Shown here one piece after another: positions 17,123 to 26,274 of a stretch of 59,227 nucleotides of DNA. Source of the stretch: an uncultured Mollicutes bacterium. GTDB taxonomy: Bacteria; Bacillota_I; Bacilli_A; UBA3375. Position numbers and translations under genes: made by a program. The first letter of the stretch is position 1; every line of letters begins with the position of its first letter. The notes beneath the pieces are model-generated. The model searched no databases. It was not told where the DNA came from and saw nothing but the letters and a program-made list of their open reading frames with translations. The stretch spans positions 1 to 59,227 of the forward strand of contig UWSE01000002.1 of the NCBI GenBank assembly GCA_900551955.1, read 5' to 3'.

Positions 17123-18032
17123 CTTCCCCCACTAACATATCTCTAAGTTCTTGTGTAAACTCTTTAGCTGCATCAAAATGGTGAACCGTTTTCAAGTTAA
17201 AGTTAGCAACGGCTGTTTCAACCAGATTAGCTAAGTTACGCCCTGGCGTAATTGGAATAATAATTTTTGGTATGTGATGACCATTTAACTCTTGATATAA
17301 GATATTTAATCCGATACGTTCTTCATCACCAACAAAGTTACGAATTTCGATCATCAATTCAATTTTAGTTTTTTCTAAAACTCGCGTCACCCCATAAAGT
17401 TTAGGGATATCAATAATTCCTAATCCGCGAATTTCCAAGCGGTTTTTGATTATTTGTGGTGCTGATGCGATAATTGATTCTTCATCAACAAATTTTAAAA
17501 TAACACTATCATCAGCAATCAAGAAGTGACCACGATTAATTAATTCTAGAGCCAACTCACTTTTCCCTGCTCCTGAATCACCAGTAATTAAAATTCCTGT
17601 TCCATATACACTTAAACATTCAGCATGAATTTGTTGTGTTGGTGCTAATCGTTCTTCTAAATACATGAAGATTTTTGATTGCATCTTACTTGTTTGTTCA
17701 CTACAACGAACAATTGGAATTTGTTTTTGATTAGCAACACTTAAAAATGTCGGATCAATTTCCAATCCACGGCATACAATCAAAATTGGAATAGGAAAAG
17801 ATAGGAATTGTTCAATTATGTCTTGCTTATAATTAATACTAGCTAAATATTTTATTTCTTGAATTCCCATCATCTGCACTCGATGATAAGGAAAATTCTC
17901 CACATAACCTGTTAATTCAATTCCAGGTCGCGAAATTTCAGGAACTGTTACCACACGTTCTAAATCAGCATGTGGTGTTAACAATTCAAATTGTGGAAAA
18001 GCATCAATAAACTCTCTTACAGTTAAATCCAT
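17115..18032 (-). CDS. hprK: HPr kinase/phosphorylase
   Basis: 305 residues. The P-loop GDSGAGKS is at 151-158 and the HPrK signature LEIRGLGIIDI near 198-208; H136 of HAECLSVYGTG matches the conserved family histidine. It phosphorylates or dephosphorylates Ser46 of HPr, setting carbon catabolite control together with CcpA. It shows that the organism uses a PTS-linked regulatory circuit, though HPr itself is not in the window. Confidence 0.95.
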   Translation of the reverse strand: MDLTVREFIDAFPQFELLTPHADLERVVTVPEISRPGIELTGYVENFPYHRVQMMGIQEIKYLASINYKQDIIEQFLSFPIPILIVCRGLEIDPTFLSVANQKQIPIVRCSEQTSKMQSKIFMYLEERLAPTQQIHAECLSVYGTGILITGDSGAGKSELALELINRGHFLIADDSVILKFVDEESIIASAPQIIKNRLEIRGLGIIDIPKLYGVTRVLEKTKIELMIEIRNFVGDEERIGLNILYQELNGHHIPKIIIPITPGRNLANLVETAVANFNLKTVHHFDAAKEFTQELRDMLVGEDE

Positions 18033-18033
18033 A

Positions 18034-19350
18034 TTACTCCATATTATTAATTAATTCTTTGATTTTCGGAATCATATAAATATCAATATCTCCTGCTCCT
18101 AATAAAGCAATGATATGGTTATTAGCCACTTCCTTCAATTCGACAATATCTTCAATGACATGTGCACCTAACGCTTTTAAGTCATCGATCATCACCTGTT
18201 TTGAAACTTGTGGTGATTGTTCACGGATACTTCCATAAATATCATCAATGTAGACATTATCTGCTATACTCAATGATTTAGCAAACTCTTCATGAAACAT
18301 ATTAACACGACTATAAGTATGTGCTTGGAATAAACAACTTACTGTATAATCTGGATATTTTTGTCTAATTCCATTTAGTGTTAATGCAATACTTGTTGGG
18401 TGGTGTGCATAATCATCAATTAAATATATTCTTTTTTCTTTATTTAATTCATGGACATTAAAGCGACGTGATACTCCATTAAAGTGTGATAGATTATTAA
18501 TGATTGTATCAATATCAATTCCAATTTTATAACTTACACTAATTGCACATAATGCATTATAAACCATGTGCATTCCAAATAGTGGTAAAGTGTAAGGTCC
18601 ATATGTGTTATTATTAATTACTAATTTAAAAGTAGCACCTTGATCATCTGTTACTAAGTCAATTAAGTTAACATCTGCTTCCTTATTATCAATTCCAAAT
18701 CCAAAGCGATTGTTGTGGTGTAAAGATGATGCATTAGCATCATCAGCGTTATACACAAGCAATTCAGCTTGATTAACAAATTGTTGGTAACTTTCAATCA
18801 TTTGGTTAATATCTTTAAAAAAGTCAGGATGATCCATTTCAATATTAGTAACAACTGCTACATTTGGATGATAATGGTGGAATGTATTTTTATATTCACA
18901 AGCTTCAAATACAAAAGTTTTTGCATTACTTCCAGCAAGACCTGTTCCATCACCTATTAACGCAACTAATTCTTCTGGATCGATAATACTTGTCACCATT
19001 CCCGTTGTTGTAGTTTTCCCATTAGTTCCACAAATACCAATTGAATAGTAGTGACTAACTAATTCTTGAACAAAATCATAATAACGCACTAAAGGAACAT
19101 TTAAGCTTAAAGCTTGTTGATACTCTTCATTATCTTCACCAAAAGCATTACCGACAATAATAGTATCGATATCAGCGTTAATGTTATTTTTATCAAATGC
19201 TAAAGGTTTGATTCCAGCAAGATTTAACTTCTCATCAGTAAAATAAACATTAGTAACATCACTACCTGTAACATTAGCTCCTAATCTTTTTAGAATACAC
19301 GCTAATGCTGACATTCCACTACCTTTTATTCCAATTAAATGATAATGCAT
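18034..19350 (-). CDS. murC: UDP-N-acetylmuramate--L-alanine ligase
   Basis: 438 residues. The N-terminal Rossmann segment IGIKGSGMSALA, the ATP-binding GTNGKTTTT (108-116), EACEYKNTFHHY and TNIEMDHPDFF, and a C-terminal Mur ligase domain with DDYAHHPTSI are all present. It adds the first amino acid of the peptidoglycan stem peptide in the cytoplasm, showing that the organism makes a wall. It sits between ytpR and hprK; the ytpR-murC order matches Bacillus apart from the missing DNA translocase gene. Confidence 0.95.
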   Translation of the reverse strand: MHYHLIGIKGSGMSALACILKRLGANVTGSDVTNVYFTDEKLNLAGIKPLAFDKNNINADIDTIIVGNAFGEDNEEYQQALSLNVPLVRYYDFVQELVSHYYSIGICGTNGKTTTTGMVTSIIDPEELVALIGDGTGLAGSNAKTFVFEACEYKNTFHHYHPNVAVVTNIEMDHPDFFKDINQMIESYQQFVNQAELLVYNADDANASSLHHNNRFGFGIDNKEADVNLIDLVTDDQGATFKLVINNNTYGPYTLPLFGMHMVYNALCAISVSYKIGIDIDTIINNLSHFNGVSRRFNVHELNKEKRIYLIDDYAHHPTSIALTLNGIRQKYPDYTVSCLFQAHTYSRVNMFHEEFAKSLSIADNVYIDDIYGSIREQSPQVSKQVMIDDLKALGAHVIEDIVELKEVANNHIIALLGAGDIDIYMIPKIKELINNME

Positions 19351-19351
19351 A

Positions 19352-19888
19352 TTACTCCTTAAATGCTTGTCCTTGCAGATCTAAATTATCTGATAAAAAG
19401 ATCCCTTCACTTTTGTCAACTAATCCTAATTCAAATAATGAACACATCATTCCACACGAATCAACTTTTAATAACGTTGATGGTTTAATCGCAAGTCCAC
19501 TTGGCATAACCGCACCAATTTGTGCTACAATGGCAACTTTACCCGCTTCAACATTTTTGGCACCACACACAATTTGTTTATCAACACCATCATTGACTTG
19601 ACAAATGTGTAAGTGATCACTATTTGGATGATCTTCAATTGTTTTAATTAAACCATATTTAAATGGAGGTTCATCATTAATAAATTGTTCTAAACGAGGA
19701 TCATTTATCGCTTTTAAATCTACTAATCCAGCTTTGTCATACTCTAAACATAAATTAGCACCGATAACATTGCCTTCTTCATTATAAAAATATAAATCAT
19801 TCCCTTCTTCTTTAGTTGACGCGACTTGATTATCACTAGTAATAATTAAACATTTATTTTCTAAATTATAATAACTGCTAAATACCAT
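19352..19888 (-). CDS. ytpR: YtpR-like protein with C-terminal tRNA-binding (EMAP/OB) domain
   Basis: 178 residues: an N-terminal domain of about 75 residues typical of YtpR, then an OB-fold tRNA-binding domain (about 77-178) with HPNSDHLHICQVNDG, CGAKNVEAGK and SCGMMCSLFELG motifs. The same domain occurs at the N-terminus of PheT and the C-terminus of MetS. Its cellular role is not firmly known. It keeps the Bacillus context just upstream of murC. Confidence 0.85.
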   Translation of the reverse strand: MVFSSYYNLENKCLIITSDNQVASTKEEGNDLYFYNEEGNVIGANLCLEYDKAGLVDLKAINDPRLEQFINDEPPFKYGLIKTIEDHPNSDHLHICQVNDGVDKQIVCGAKNVEAGKVAIVAQIGAVMPSGLAIKPSTLLKVDSCGMMCSLFELGLVDKSEGIFLSDNLDLQGQAFKE

Positions 19889-20394
19889 TATTTCTCCATT
19901 TCATTAATTGATGCATAAATTTGCGAAAGAATAATTAAATATTCATCTTCTTTATCACTATCAACTAATCCTTCTACATATCGATCGTTTTGACCAATCA
20001 AAACTAACGAATGAGTATTATCATATTGCCAAATAATAAAATAATGATCATCTTCATCAATATATTCATATTTATTTTTTTTATCTTGATTTATGTTAGT
20101 ATAGAATTTATCTTGTACTGTTTTATTATTCCCAAAGTGAATTAAAATATCTGCATCATTATTAATTAATTCTACTTGTGAAGGTAGTTTTTTTACTTGA
20201 AAACCATCTGGTCGATAATATACATAATTATCATAAATTTGATTATAACTTACATCTTTGTTGTTAATAATATTAAAAACCTGATTACGTAGTTGTTCAT
20301 AAGTTGGTTTAGTTTTATTCATCCCACTTAAAACAACTACTATAGATAAACATAATATAACTACTAATATTAATTGATTAATTTTGTTTTTCAT
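19888..20394 (-). CDS. Membrane-anchored protein of unknown function
   Basis: 168 residues. A basic MKNK start and one hydrophobic segment (about 7-24) act as an uncleaved anchor or signal peptide; the remainder is an acidic, Asn/Asp/Tyr-rich domain predicted outside the cell. It occupies the slot between the M42 peptidase (ytoP) and ytpR, where Bacillus has the thioredoxin-like ytpP and ytpQ, but no CxxC is present, so it is not YtpP. I do not recognise a family. The start has GGAAGACT upstream and overlaps the peptidase gene by 17 bases. Confidence 0.7.
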   Translation of the reverse strand: MKNKINQLILVVILCLSIVVVLSGMNKTKPTYEQLRNQVFNIINNKDVSYNQIYDNYVYYRPDGFQVKKLPSQVELINNDADILIHFGNNKTVQDKFYTNINQDKKNKYEYIDEDDHYFIIWQYDNTHSLVLIGQNDRYVEGLVDSDKEDEYLIILSQIYASINEMEK

Positions 20395-21388
20395 AGTCTT
20401 CCTCTAATAAATATTTGTATAAGAAGGTAATTGTATCTTTAATATCGCGTACATCAATAACACTATTGTTAGAGTGGATATTTCTAGCACCAACACAAAT
20501 TGCTAATACTTTCTTGCCGCTACCTGCCAATTGGATACTAGCACTATCAGTTCCACCTTTTGAAAAGTAAGGTTGATAATTAATATTCCATTGTTCAAAT
20601 AGGTTTCTAGCTTTATTGATTAAATCATAGTCAAATACCATATATGGATCTTTAATTCTAAGTAATGGTCCTTTACCTAATGATAAGTTATCAACTGCTT
20701 CAGGATAATCATCTAAAGGTGATACGTCAACAACCACAACTCGACATAAATCATCGGGTAGTTTACTCATTAATGTTTTAGCACCACGCAATCCTATTTC
20801 TTCCTGAACACTAGCACAAAAATAAGTGTCACGCTTCGGTGGGTGTTGTTTAAAGGCATCGATAAGTTGTGAAATAACTAACACCCCAACTCGGTTATCT
20901 AGAGCTTTTGATAAAATACGATGAGTTGATAGCTGCTGATAATTATTATCAAAACTTATCATATCACCTATTCTTATTTTTTCTAAAGCTTCTTCTTTAC
21001 TTTCAAAACCACAATCTATCACTAAGTCGCGAATATCTTGTGTTTCTTTTTTAAGATGGGCAGAGTTTCCTAGAATTACGCCTTTATGATCCCCTATCAT
21101 TACTCGTTGATTAACAAGCGATTCTAAGGTTAATCCTCCAACACACTCAAAACGGATAAATCCGCGTTCTAATATATCACTAACAACCAATCCCACTTCA
21201 TCCATGTGACAGACGATTGCTTGTGGTTTTAAATTGCTATGAGTTCCTTTGATTTTAAAAATCAAAGAACCTAAATTATCTTGCATAAACTCAACATCTT
21301 GATGTTTATTTTTTAGCCAATTAATGATCGCATCTTCATGACCACTAACGGCTTGTAAACTAGTTAGGGTTTTTAACTCCTCTAACAT
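20378..21388 (-). CDS. M42-family glutamyl/lysyl aminopeptidase (YtoP-like)
   Basis: 336 residues. The metal ligands of M42 peptidases are visible: H61 and D63 in VCHMDEVG, the Asp of KALDNRVG, the EE pair in SVQEEIGLRG, the Asp of VVVDVSPLDD, and the His of ARNIHSNNSV. The fold is a cytosolic, di-metal, often tetrahedral aminopeptidase trimming peptides. The neighbourhood (trmB, this gene, ytpR, murC) matches ytoP of Bacillus. The start is ATG with GGAGCAAAG. Confidence 0.9.
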   Translation of the reverse strand: MLEELKTLTSLQAVSGHEDAIINWLKNKHQDVEFMQDNLGSLIFKIKGTHSNLKPQAIVCHMDEVGLVVSDILERGFIRFECVGGLTLESLVNQRVMIGDHKGVILGNSAHLKKETQDIRDLVIDCGFESKEEALEKIRIGDMISFDNNYQQLSTHRILSKALDNRVGVLVISQLIDAFKQHPPKRDTYFCASVQEEIGLRGAKTLMSKLPDDLCRVVVVDVSPLDDYPEAVDNLSLGKGPLLRIKDPYMVFDYDLINKARNLFEQWNINYQPYFSKGGTDSASIQLAGSGKKVLAICVGARNIHSNNSVIDVRDIKDTITFLYKYLLEEDYEKQN

Positions 21389-22016
21389 CTTTGCTCCTTT
21401 TTACTTGACAATAATTAATTCTAAATCCTTGGCTCGAGAATTTATCTTCATATTCTGTACGAATATTAGGACGATCTGTATTATGCAAATCCAAACATAA
21501 ATCAACAATGCTCCATCCCCACTCATTAAATAACACTAATGAGTATTCAAATAATTGTTGATTATCTGTTTTAAAAAAGATATTCCCATCTGGTTTTAAT
21601 ATATGATCATAAATATTTAAAAAATATTCACTAGTTAGACGACGTTTCGCATGACGTTTTTTTGGCCATGGATCGGAAAAGTTTAAATAGATATTACTAA
21701 TTCGGTTTTTTAAACATGCAAAATCCTTAACATTCACAATATCATTAGAATAAAAATATAAATTATCTACTTGCTCTTCTTCTTGCTTTTGACCAGCTTT
21801 GACAATGACACTATCATATCGTTCTAATGCAATATATAAAACATTTGGATTTTGCTTTGCCATTTCGATGCTAAAACGGCCCTTACCACATCCGATTTCT
21901 AAATATACTTCATTATATTTAGCTAATAAAGTTTCTAGATGGGCTTCATCTTGTACAAAAAAGTCATCATGCTCTTTAATATAATCTTTTGCCCAAGGCT
22001 TAAATTTGATGCGCAT
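21360..22016 (-). CDS. trmB: tRNA (guanine-N7-)-methyltransferase
   Basis: 218 residues. SAM motif YLEIGCGKGRFS (38-49), the TrmB signature NFSDPWPKKRHAKRR (from about 112) and the C-terminal TDRPNIRTEYEDKF are complete. It methylates G46 in the variable loop of tRNAs. It starts after GAGGAAG and overlaps the membrane protein gene upstream by 17 bases. Confidence 0.95.
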   Translation of the reverse strand: MRIKFKPWAKDYIKEHDDFFVQDEAHLETLLAKYNEVYLEIGCGKGRFSIEMAKQNPNVLYIALERYDSVIVKAGQKQEEEQVDNLYFYSNDIVNVKDFACLKNRISNIYLNFSDPWPKKRHAKRRLTSEYFLNIYDHILKPDGNIFFKTDNQQLFEYSLVLFNEWGWSIVDLCLDLHNTDRPNIRTEYEDKFSSQGFRINYCQVKRSKDVRGVKNPN

Positions 22017-22401
22017 TTTCTTCCTCTATGCCTATTCTGTATCCACCGATAATTTCTGCAAGTGATAAGTCTGCACTAACTTTCCCTACAAAGTTAATAA
22101 CTAAATATAACATCACGATTGCAATATAACCTTTTACAATAAAAGAAACTAAAATCCAGTTAATAACTAAATTGATTACACAAGTATAAATTTGGGTAAC
22201 AACTTTTTGTGGTTGTTGTTTAACATTACCTATTAATAATTCAACATTAATATCTCGACAAAAGTAATATAAAACAAACATTGTTATATAACAAATTTGT
22301 CCAAACAGTTGACCATTGATGGCAATATTATATAATAAAAAGAACGCATATAATACCACTAATTGAATAATATAATACAGACCATAATTTATATATCTCA
22401 T
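22000..22401 (-). CDS. Small polytopic membrane protein, unknown function
   Basis: 133 residues with about four hydrophobic helices (roughly 8-28, 32-50, 70-90 and 92-112) and a charged C-terminal tail after SLAEIIGGYRIG. I do not recognise the family with confidence; the tail faintly recalls RDD-type proteins. The start at 22401 (MRYINYGL) follows AAAGGAG at good spacing, whereas the longer frame begins inside the rpsO terminator. It is the first gene of the trmB-murC-hprK operon, and no separate promoter is obvious, so readthrough from rpsO is possible. Confidence 0.65.
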   Translation of the reverse strand: MRYINYGLYYIIQLVVLYAFFLLYNIAINGQLFGQICYITMFVLYYFCRDINVELLIGNVKQQPQKVVTQIYTCVINLVINWILVSFIVKGYIAIVMLYLVINFVGKVSADLSLAEIIGGYRIGIEEENAHQI

Positions 22402-22425
22402 TTTTTCTCCTTTATAAAAATAGAG

Positions 22426-22448
22426 AAAAAAGCACAATCGTGCTTTTT
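22426..22448 (-). terminator. Intrinsic terminator of rpsO
   Basis: AAAAAGCAC (minus strand), loop GATT and GTGCTTTTTT form a hairpin whose first bases overlap the rpsO stop codon, with a T run on its 3' side. It sits 25 bases before the next start codon, so incomplete termination may set expression of the downstream operon. Confidence 0.8.
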
Positions 22449-22710
22449 ATCGTCTTAAACCTAATTTTTGAATTAATTCTTTGTAAGCTTCATAATCTTT
22501 ATGAGCTAAATATTTTTGTAAGTTACGACGTTTACCTACTTTTTTTAATAATCCACGACGAGAGTGGTTATCTTTTTTGTGAACTTCTAGATGAGCGTTT
22601 AATTCATTGATTTCTGCTGTTAATAAAGCGATTTGTACAGCAGCACTACCAGTGTCTTGCTCATTTTTCCCATAAGTTTTAATAATTTCTTGTCTTTCTT
22701 GTTTTGTCAT
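22447..22710 (-). CDS. rpsO: 30S ribosomal protein S15
   Basis: 87 residues, full length, with the S15 signature covering NELNAHLEVHKKDNHSRRGL and LLKKVGKRRNLQKYL. It binds the central domain of 16S rRNA early in 30S assembly. It is a single-gene unit with its own promoter, a structured leader and a terminator. The AAGGGGAAAAA ribosome binding site could pair with a CCCC run in the leader, which fits autogenous control. pnp, the common neighbour, is absent. Confidence 0.97.
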   Translation of the reverse strand: MTKQERQEIIKTYGKNEQDTGSAAVQIALLTAEINELNAHLEVHKKDNHSRRGLLKKVGKRRNLQKYLAHKDYEAYKELIQKLGLRR

Positions 22711-22780
22711 TTTTTCCCCTTAAATATTTTATCTTCTAAACCGCGTATAATCCGGGGTGGTTACACCCAGTAAAGAACAT
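22711..22780 (-). promoter_or_regulatory. Structured 5' leader of rpsO, candidate S15 autoregulatory element
   Basis: The mRNA between the promoter and the ATG holds the hairpin GGGTG-TAAC-CACCC (22755-22768) followed by CCGGATTATACGCGG. Its CCCC run is complementary to the AAGGGG ribosome binding site, so a switch or pseudoknot hiding the start is possible. Several unrelated S15-responsive leaders are known in bacteria; whether this belongs to one of them is untested. Confidence 0.45.
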
Positions 22781-22784
22781 ATTT

Positions 22785-22813
22785 ATTATACCAATAAATA
22801 ATAGTTTTTTCAA
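22785..22813 (-). promoter_or_regulatory. Promoter of rpsO
   Basis: On the minus strand TTGAAA (22808-22813), a 17-base spacer and TATAAT (22785-22790) with an upstream TG (TGGTATAAT) make one of the best promoters in the window, as expected for a ribosomal protein gene. Confidence 0.85.
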
Positions 22814-22832
22814 CCTAAATGATTGAATTTAT

Positions 22833-24998
22833 CTACTTTTTAGCGCCTGGCATTTTTAAGCTTAATTGTACTCTTCCTTTTTCTATATCTACATCTTTTA
22901 CTCTAAAGTCCCGAATATCTCCAATTTTTAATACATCAGCAACATCTTTAATATATTGATCACTAATTTCAGATATATGGATTAAACCATCATTTTTAAT
23001 TCCAATATCGACAAATGCTCCAAAATCTACGACGTTTCTTACCTGACCTTTAATCATCATTCCTGGTTTTACTTCATCAATAGATGTAATTGAAGGGTCA
23101 AATTCAGCTGCAACTAATTCATCACGAATATCAATTTGACTACTTGCTAGCGCTTCAACTAAATCTGTAATCAATTGGTCTGATACTTTTAATTCTTGAC
23201 TAGCTTCTTTAATATTAATTTTTGATAATTTGCTAATCATCTCTTCTGTCCCTAATTCAGCTAAATCTAAATCATATTGTTTAATGAAACTTATAGCCAC
23301 ATCATAACTTTCAGGGTGAATAAAAGTTGAGTCTAATGGTTGATCTCCATCTAATACTTTTAAAAATCCAGCACATTGTTCATAGGCTTTTGGCCCTAAA
23401 CGTTTAACATTTTTAATTTCGCTTCTATTTTTAAAACTTCCATTTTCTTCACGATAACTTACAATATTATTAGCAATTGTTTTATCTAAACCTGAAACAT
23501 ATTTTAATAATTCACCACTGGCGGTGTTAATATTAACTCCAACTTTGTTGATGTTTTTTAACATCACAAAGTCAAGTGATTCTCCTAGTTCTTTTTGGTT
23601 AACATCATGTTGATATTGTCCTACTCCAATACTCTTAGGATCAATTTTTACTAACTCTGCCATTGGATCTTGAATTCGACGAGCAATTGATACGGCACTA
23701 CGCTCTTCTACATGTAAATCAGGAAATTCTGCTTGAGCTAATTTAGATGCGGAATATACACTGGCTCCTGCTTCAGAAACAATCGACAATGGCATATCTA
23801 ATTTATTATTTTTAATATAGTTTCTTAAAAAACTTTCTGTTTCACGACTAGCTGTCCCATTTCCTACTACGATTTGATTAATTGGGTATTTAGCTAATAA
23901 TTGATCTAAGATTTTTTCACTTCCAACAATATCTTCTTTTGGTTTTGTTGGATACATTACTTTAATTTCAAGTAATTTTGACGTTGGATCAATTACCGCT
24001 AACTTACAACCCGTACGGTAAGCTGGATCTACCCCTAAGACAGTTTTATCATGAACTGGAGGTTGCATTAATAATGTTTCTAAATTCTCACTAAACAATT
24101 CAATCGCTCTTTCGCTTGCTTGTTCAGTTAAGATATTACGCATTTCACGAACCAAAGAAGGATACAATAATCGTTTATAACTATCTTTAATAAATTCTTT
24201 TAAATAATTTGTAGCATCACTATCTTTTTTAATTAAAAATTTTTCTAGATAAGCTAGAACTTGTTCATCATCAACTTCTACTTTTACACTTATTACTTTT
24301 TCTTTCTCGCTACGATTAATCGCAAGTACTCGATATGATTTTAATTTTTTTAAAGGTTCTTTAAAATCATAATAGATTTCATATTTTTTCTTTTCATCAA
24401 TAGTCTCAGCATCTTTTTTGGCCTTAGTGACAATAATTCCTTCATCATAAAATAATCTACGTAAATGTTGACGTACTTCTTTAGTTTCACTTAAGTTTTC
24501 GGCAATAATATAACCAGCTTGAATAATAGCTTCTTCAACACTAGCTACTTTATCATTTACATATTTTGTCGCTTCTTGTTCAATACTTCCTTCTTGTTTA
24601 GGGAAGGTTAAAATAAAGTTGGCTAATGGTTCTAAACCATTAGCAATTGCTTCAGTAGCCTTAGTTTTACGTTTTTCTTTAAATGGTAAGTATATATCTT
24701 CTACTTCTTGTAATTTATTACTAGCATTAATTTGTTTGACTAAATCTTCAGTTAACATCCCTTTCTCGTCAATTAAACGGATAACTTCTTGTTTTCTTTC
24801 TTCTAATTTTTGTAAATAACTATATTCTTTTTCGATACTTCTAATTTCCTCTTCATCTAAATTACCTGTAACTTCTTTACGATAACGCGCAATGAAGGGA
24901 ACAGTGTTCCCTTCTTCTAATAAAGATAATACGCTATTAATTTGTTTAGATGTAATTGATAATTCTTTGCTTAAATTGCTAATTATTTCTTGATTCAT
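22833..24998 (-). CDS. tex: Tex-family S1 RNA-binding protein (YdcI-like)
   Basis: 721 residues with Tex architecture: helical N-terminus including VPFIARYRKEVTG, a YqgF/RNase H-like domain (VLGVDPAYRTGCKLAVID near 327), helix-hairpin-helix repeats (GVNINTASGELLKYVSG) and a C-terminal S1 domain (about 645-717, VDFGAFVDIGIKNDGLIH). Tex is a cytoplasmic nucleic acid-binding factor linked to transcription and RNA turnover. It is the last gene of the trmFO operon, 20 bases overlapping lepB. Confidence 0.94.
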   Translation of the reverse strand: MNQEIISNLSKELSITSKQINSVLSLLEEGNTVPFIARYRKEVTGNLDEEEIRSIEKEYSYLQKLEERKQEVIRLIDEKGMLTEDLVKQINASNKLQEVEDIYLPFKEKRKTKATEAIANGLEPLANFILTFPKQEGSIEQEATKYVNDKVASVEEAIIQAGYIIAENLSETKEVRQHLRRLFYDEGIIVTKAKKDAETIDEKKKYEIYYDFKEPLKKLKSYRVLAINRSEKEKVISVKVEVDDEQVLAYLEKFLIKKDSDATNYLKEFIKDSYKRLLYPSLVREMRNILTEQASERAIELFSENLETLLMQPPVHDKTVLGVDPAYRTGCKLAVIDPTSKLLEIKVMYPTKPKEDIVGSEKILDQLLAKYPINQIVVGNGTASRETESFLRNYIKNNKLDMPLSIVSEAGASVYSASKLAQAEFPDLHVEERSAVSIARRIQDPMAELVKIDPKSIGVGQYQHDVNQKELGESLDFVMLKNINKVGVNINTASGELLKYVSGLDKTIANNIVSYREENGSFKNRSEIKNVKRLGPKAYEQCAGFLKVLDGDQPLDSTFIHPESYDVAISFIKQYDLDLAELGTEEMISKLSKINIKEASQELKVSDQLITDLVEALASSQIDIRDELVAAEFDPSITSIDEVKPGMMIKGQVRNVVDFGAFVDIGIKNDGLIHISEISDQYIKDVADVLKIGDIRDFRVKDVDIEKGRVQLSLKMPGAKK

Positions 24999-25566
24999 TG
25001 TTTCCTTCTTTTTTCAATGGCGGGGTGTGATATACTACTTTACCAATGATTTCATTTTTGGTAATTGGTCCATGATATAAACTATCAAAACTAACGTCAC
25101 GATTGTCTCCTAGTACAAAGTATTGATCTGAGTTTAAAGTATATTCTTGTGGCGGTACTTGTTCTGGGAATTCTAGTACTAATTGATTATTAATAAATAG
25201 TTGATTGTAATTGATATCTTTTTTTGACACCACTGTAACTTTAATATGATCACCAGGCAAACCCTCAATACGTTTGATATGACGTTCTCCCAACTTATTA
25301 ACATTTTGATTAGCATATTGTTGACCAAAAACACCACTTAAATATTGTTGTTGAGCTTGTCCATAGGTAAATGATACAACATCACCTTTTTTAATATCTG
25401 GCTTAAATTTATAAATAACTAATAGTTCACTATTATAAAATGATGGTTCCATACTTTTTCCTGATACAAAACCCAATTGAACTACATACGTTGTAATAAA
25501 TAATACAACATTTAATAATAGTAAAAGTTTAATTATTTCGATTAATCTTTTTCGTATTTTATTCAC
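24979..25566 (-). CDS. lepB: Signal peptidase I
   Basis: 195 residues: one N-terminal membrane anchor (about 10-30), nucleophile S38 in SGKSMEPS, general base K98 in HIKRIEGLPGD, and GDNRDVSFDS (153-162). It cleaves signal peptides from exported preproteins on the outer face of the membrane. The start is GTG after GGAG, 27 bases beyond trmD. The rimM-trmD-lepB order is common, although rplS is missing. Confidence 0.94.
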   Translation of the reverse strand: MNKIRKRLIEIIKLLLLLNVVLFITTYVVQLGFVSGKSMEPSFYNSELLVIYKFKPDIKKGDVVSFTYGQAQQQYLSGVFGQQYANQNVNKLGERHIKRIEGLPGDHIKVTVVSKKDINYNQLFINNQLVLEFPEQVPPQEYTLNSDQYFVLGDNRDVSFDSLYHGPITKNEIIGKVVYHTPPLKKEGNNESRNN

Positions 25567-25593
25567 ACCTGCTCCTTATTATATTTTATCAAA

Positions 25594-26274
25594 TTATTCT
25601 TTATTCTCATCTAATAAATCTGGACGATATTTTTTAGTTTCACTAATTTGCTGTTCTCTACACCATTCTTCAATCAGTTTATGGTTACCATTAACTAGTA
25701 CTTCAGGCACTTGTAATCCTTTATATTCAGCTGGTCTTGTGTATTGGGGGAATTCTAATAAATTATTATGAAAACTTTCATAGACATTAGAAGTATCATT
25801 ATTTAACACTCCAGGAATTAATCTAATTAATCCATCTAAAATGGTTGCAATTGGTAATTCTCCACCAGTAAGAATGTAATCACCTACTGAAATCATTTGA
25901 TCAACGTGCATATCAATAAAACGTTGATCAACTCCTTCATAACGTCCAGCTACTAAAGTAATTTCATCTTTAGTGGCTAATTGTTCTAAGACGCTTTGCT
26001 TTAACACCTCACCTTTAGGAGATGGAAAAATTACATGGGTATTTTCTAAGTTATTAGCTAATATTGCATCATCTAATGGTTGAACTTGCATTAACATTCC
26101 ATCAAATCCACCATATGGGTAATCATCTACTTTTTTATGCTTATTAGTTGTATAGTCTCTAATATCAATAACATTAATTTCTACTAAATTACGATCAAGA
26201 GCTTGTTTGATCATTCCAGTATTTTTCCAGCCATCAAAAATTTCAGGAAAAATAGTTAATATATTAATTTTCAT
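25594..26274 (-). CDS. trmD: tRNA (guanine37-N1)-methyltransferase
   Basis: 226 residues of the SPOUT superfamily. YPYGGFDGMLMQ, GRYEGVDQRF and the knot segment SVGDYILTGGELP are intact. It forms m1G37 next to the anticodon, guarding the reading frame. It overlaps the end of rimM by 11 bases. Confidence 0.96.
   Translation of the reverse strand: MKINILTIFPEIFDGWKNTGMIKQALDRNLVEINVIDIRDYTTNKHKKVDDYPYGGFDGMLMQVQPLDDAILANNLENTHVIFPSPKGEVLKQSVLEQLATKDEITLVAGRYEGVDQRFIDMHVDQMISVGDYILTGGELPIATILDGLIRLIPGVLNNDTSNVYESFHNNLLEFPQYTRPAEYKGLQVPEVLVNGNHKLIEEWCREQQISETKKYRPDLLDENKE

Noticed and set aside
23838..23846. TGTTTCACG, a half match to a parS site
   Set aside because: The second half (ACTAGCT) does not match TGAAACA, and it lies in conserved tex coding sequence. 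A similar partial match at about 26868 is also only half a site. No full parS was found.
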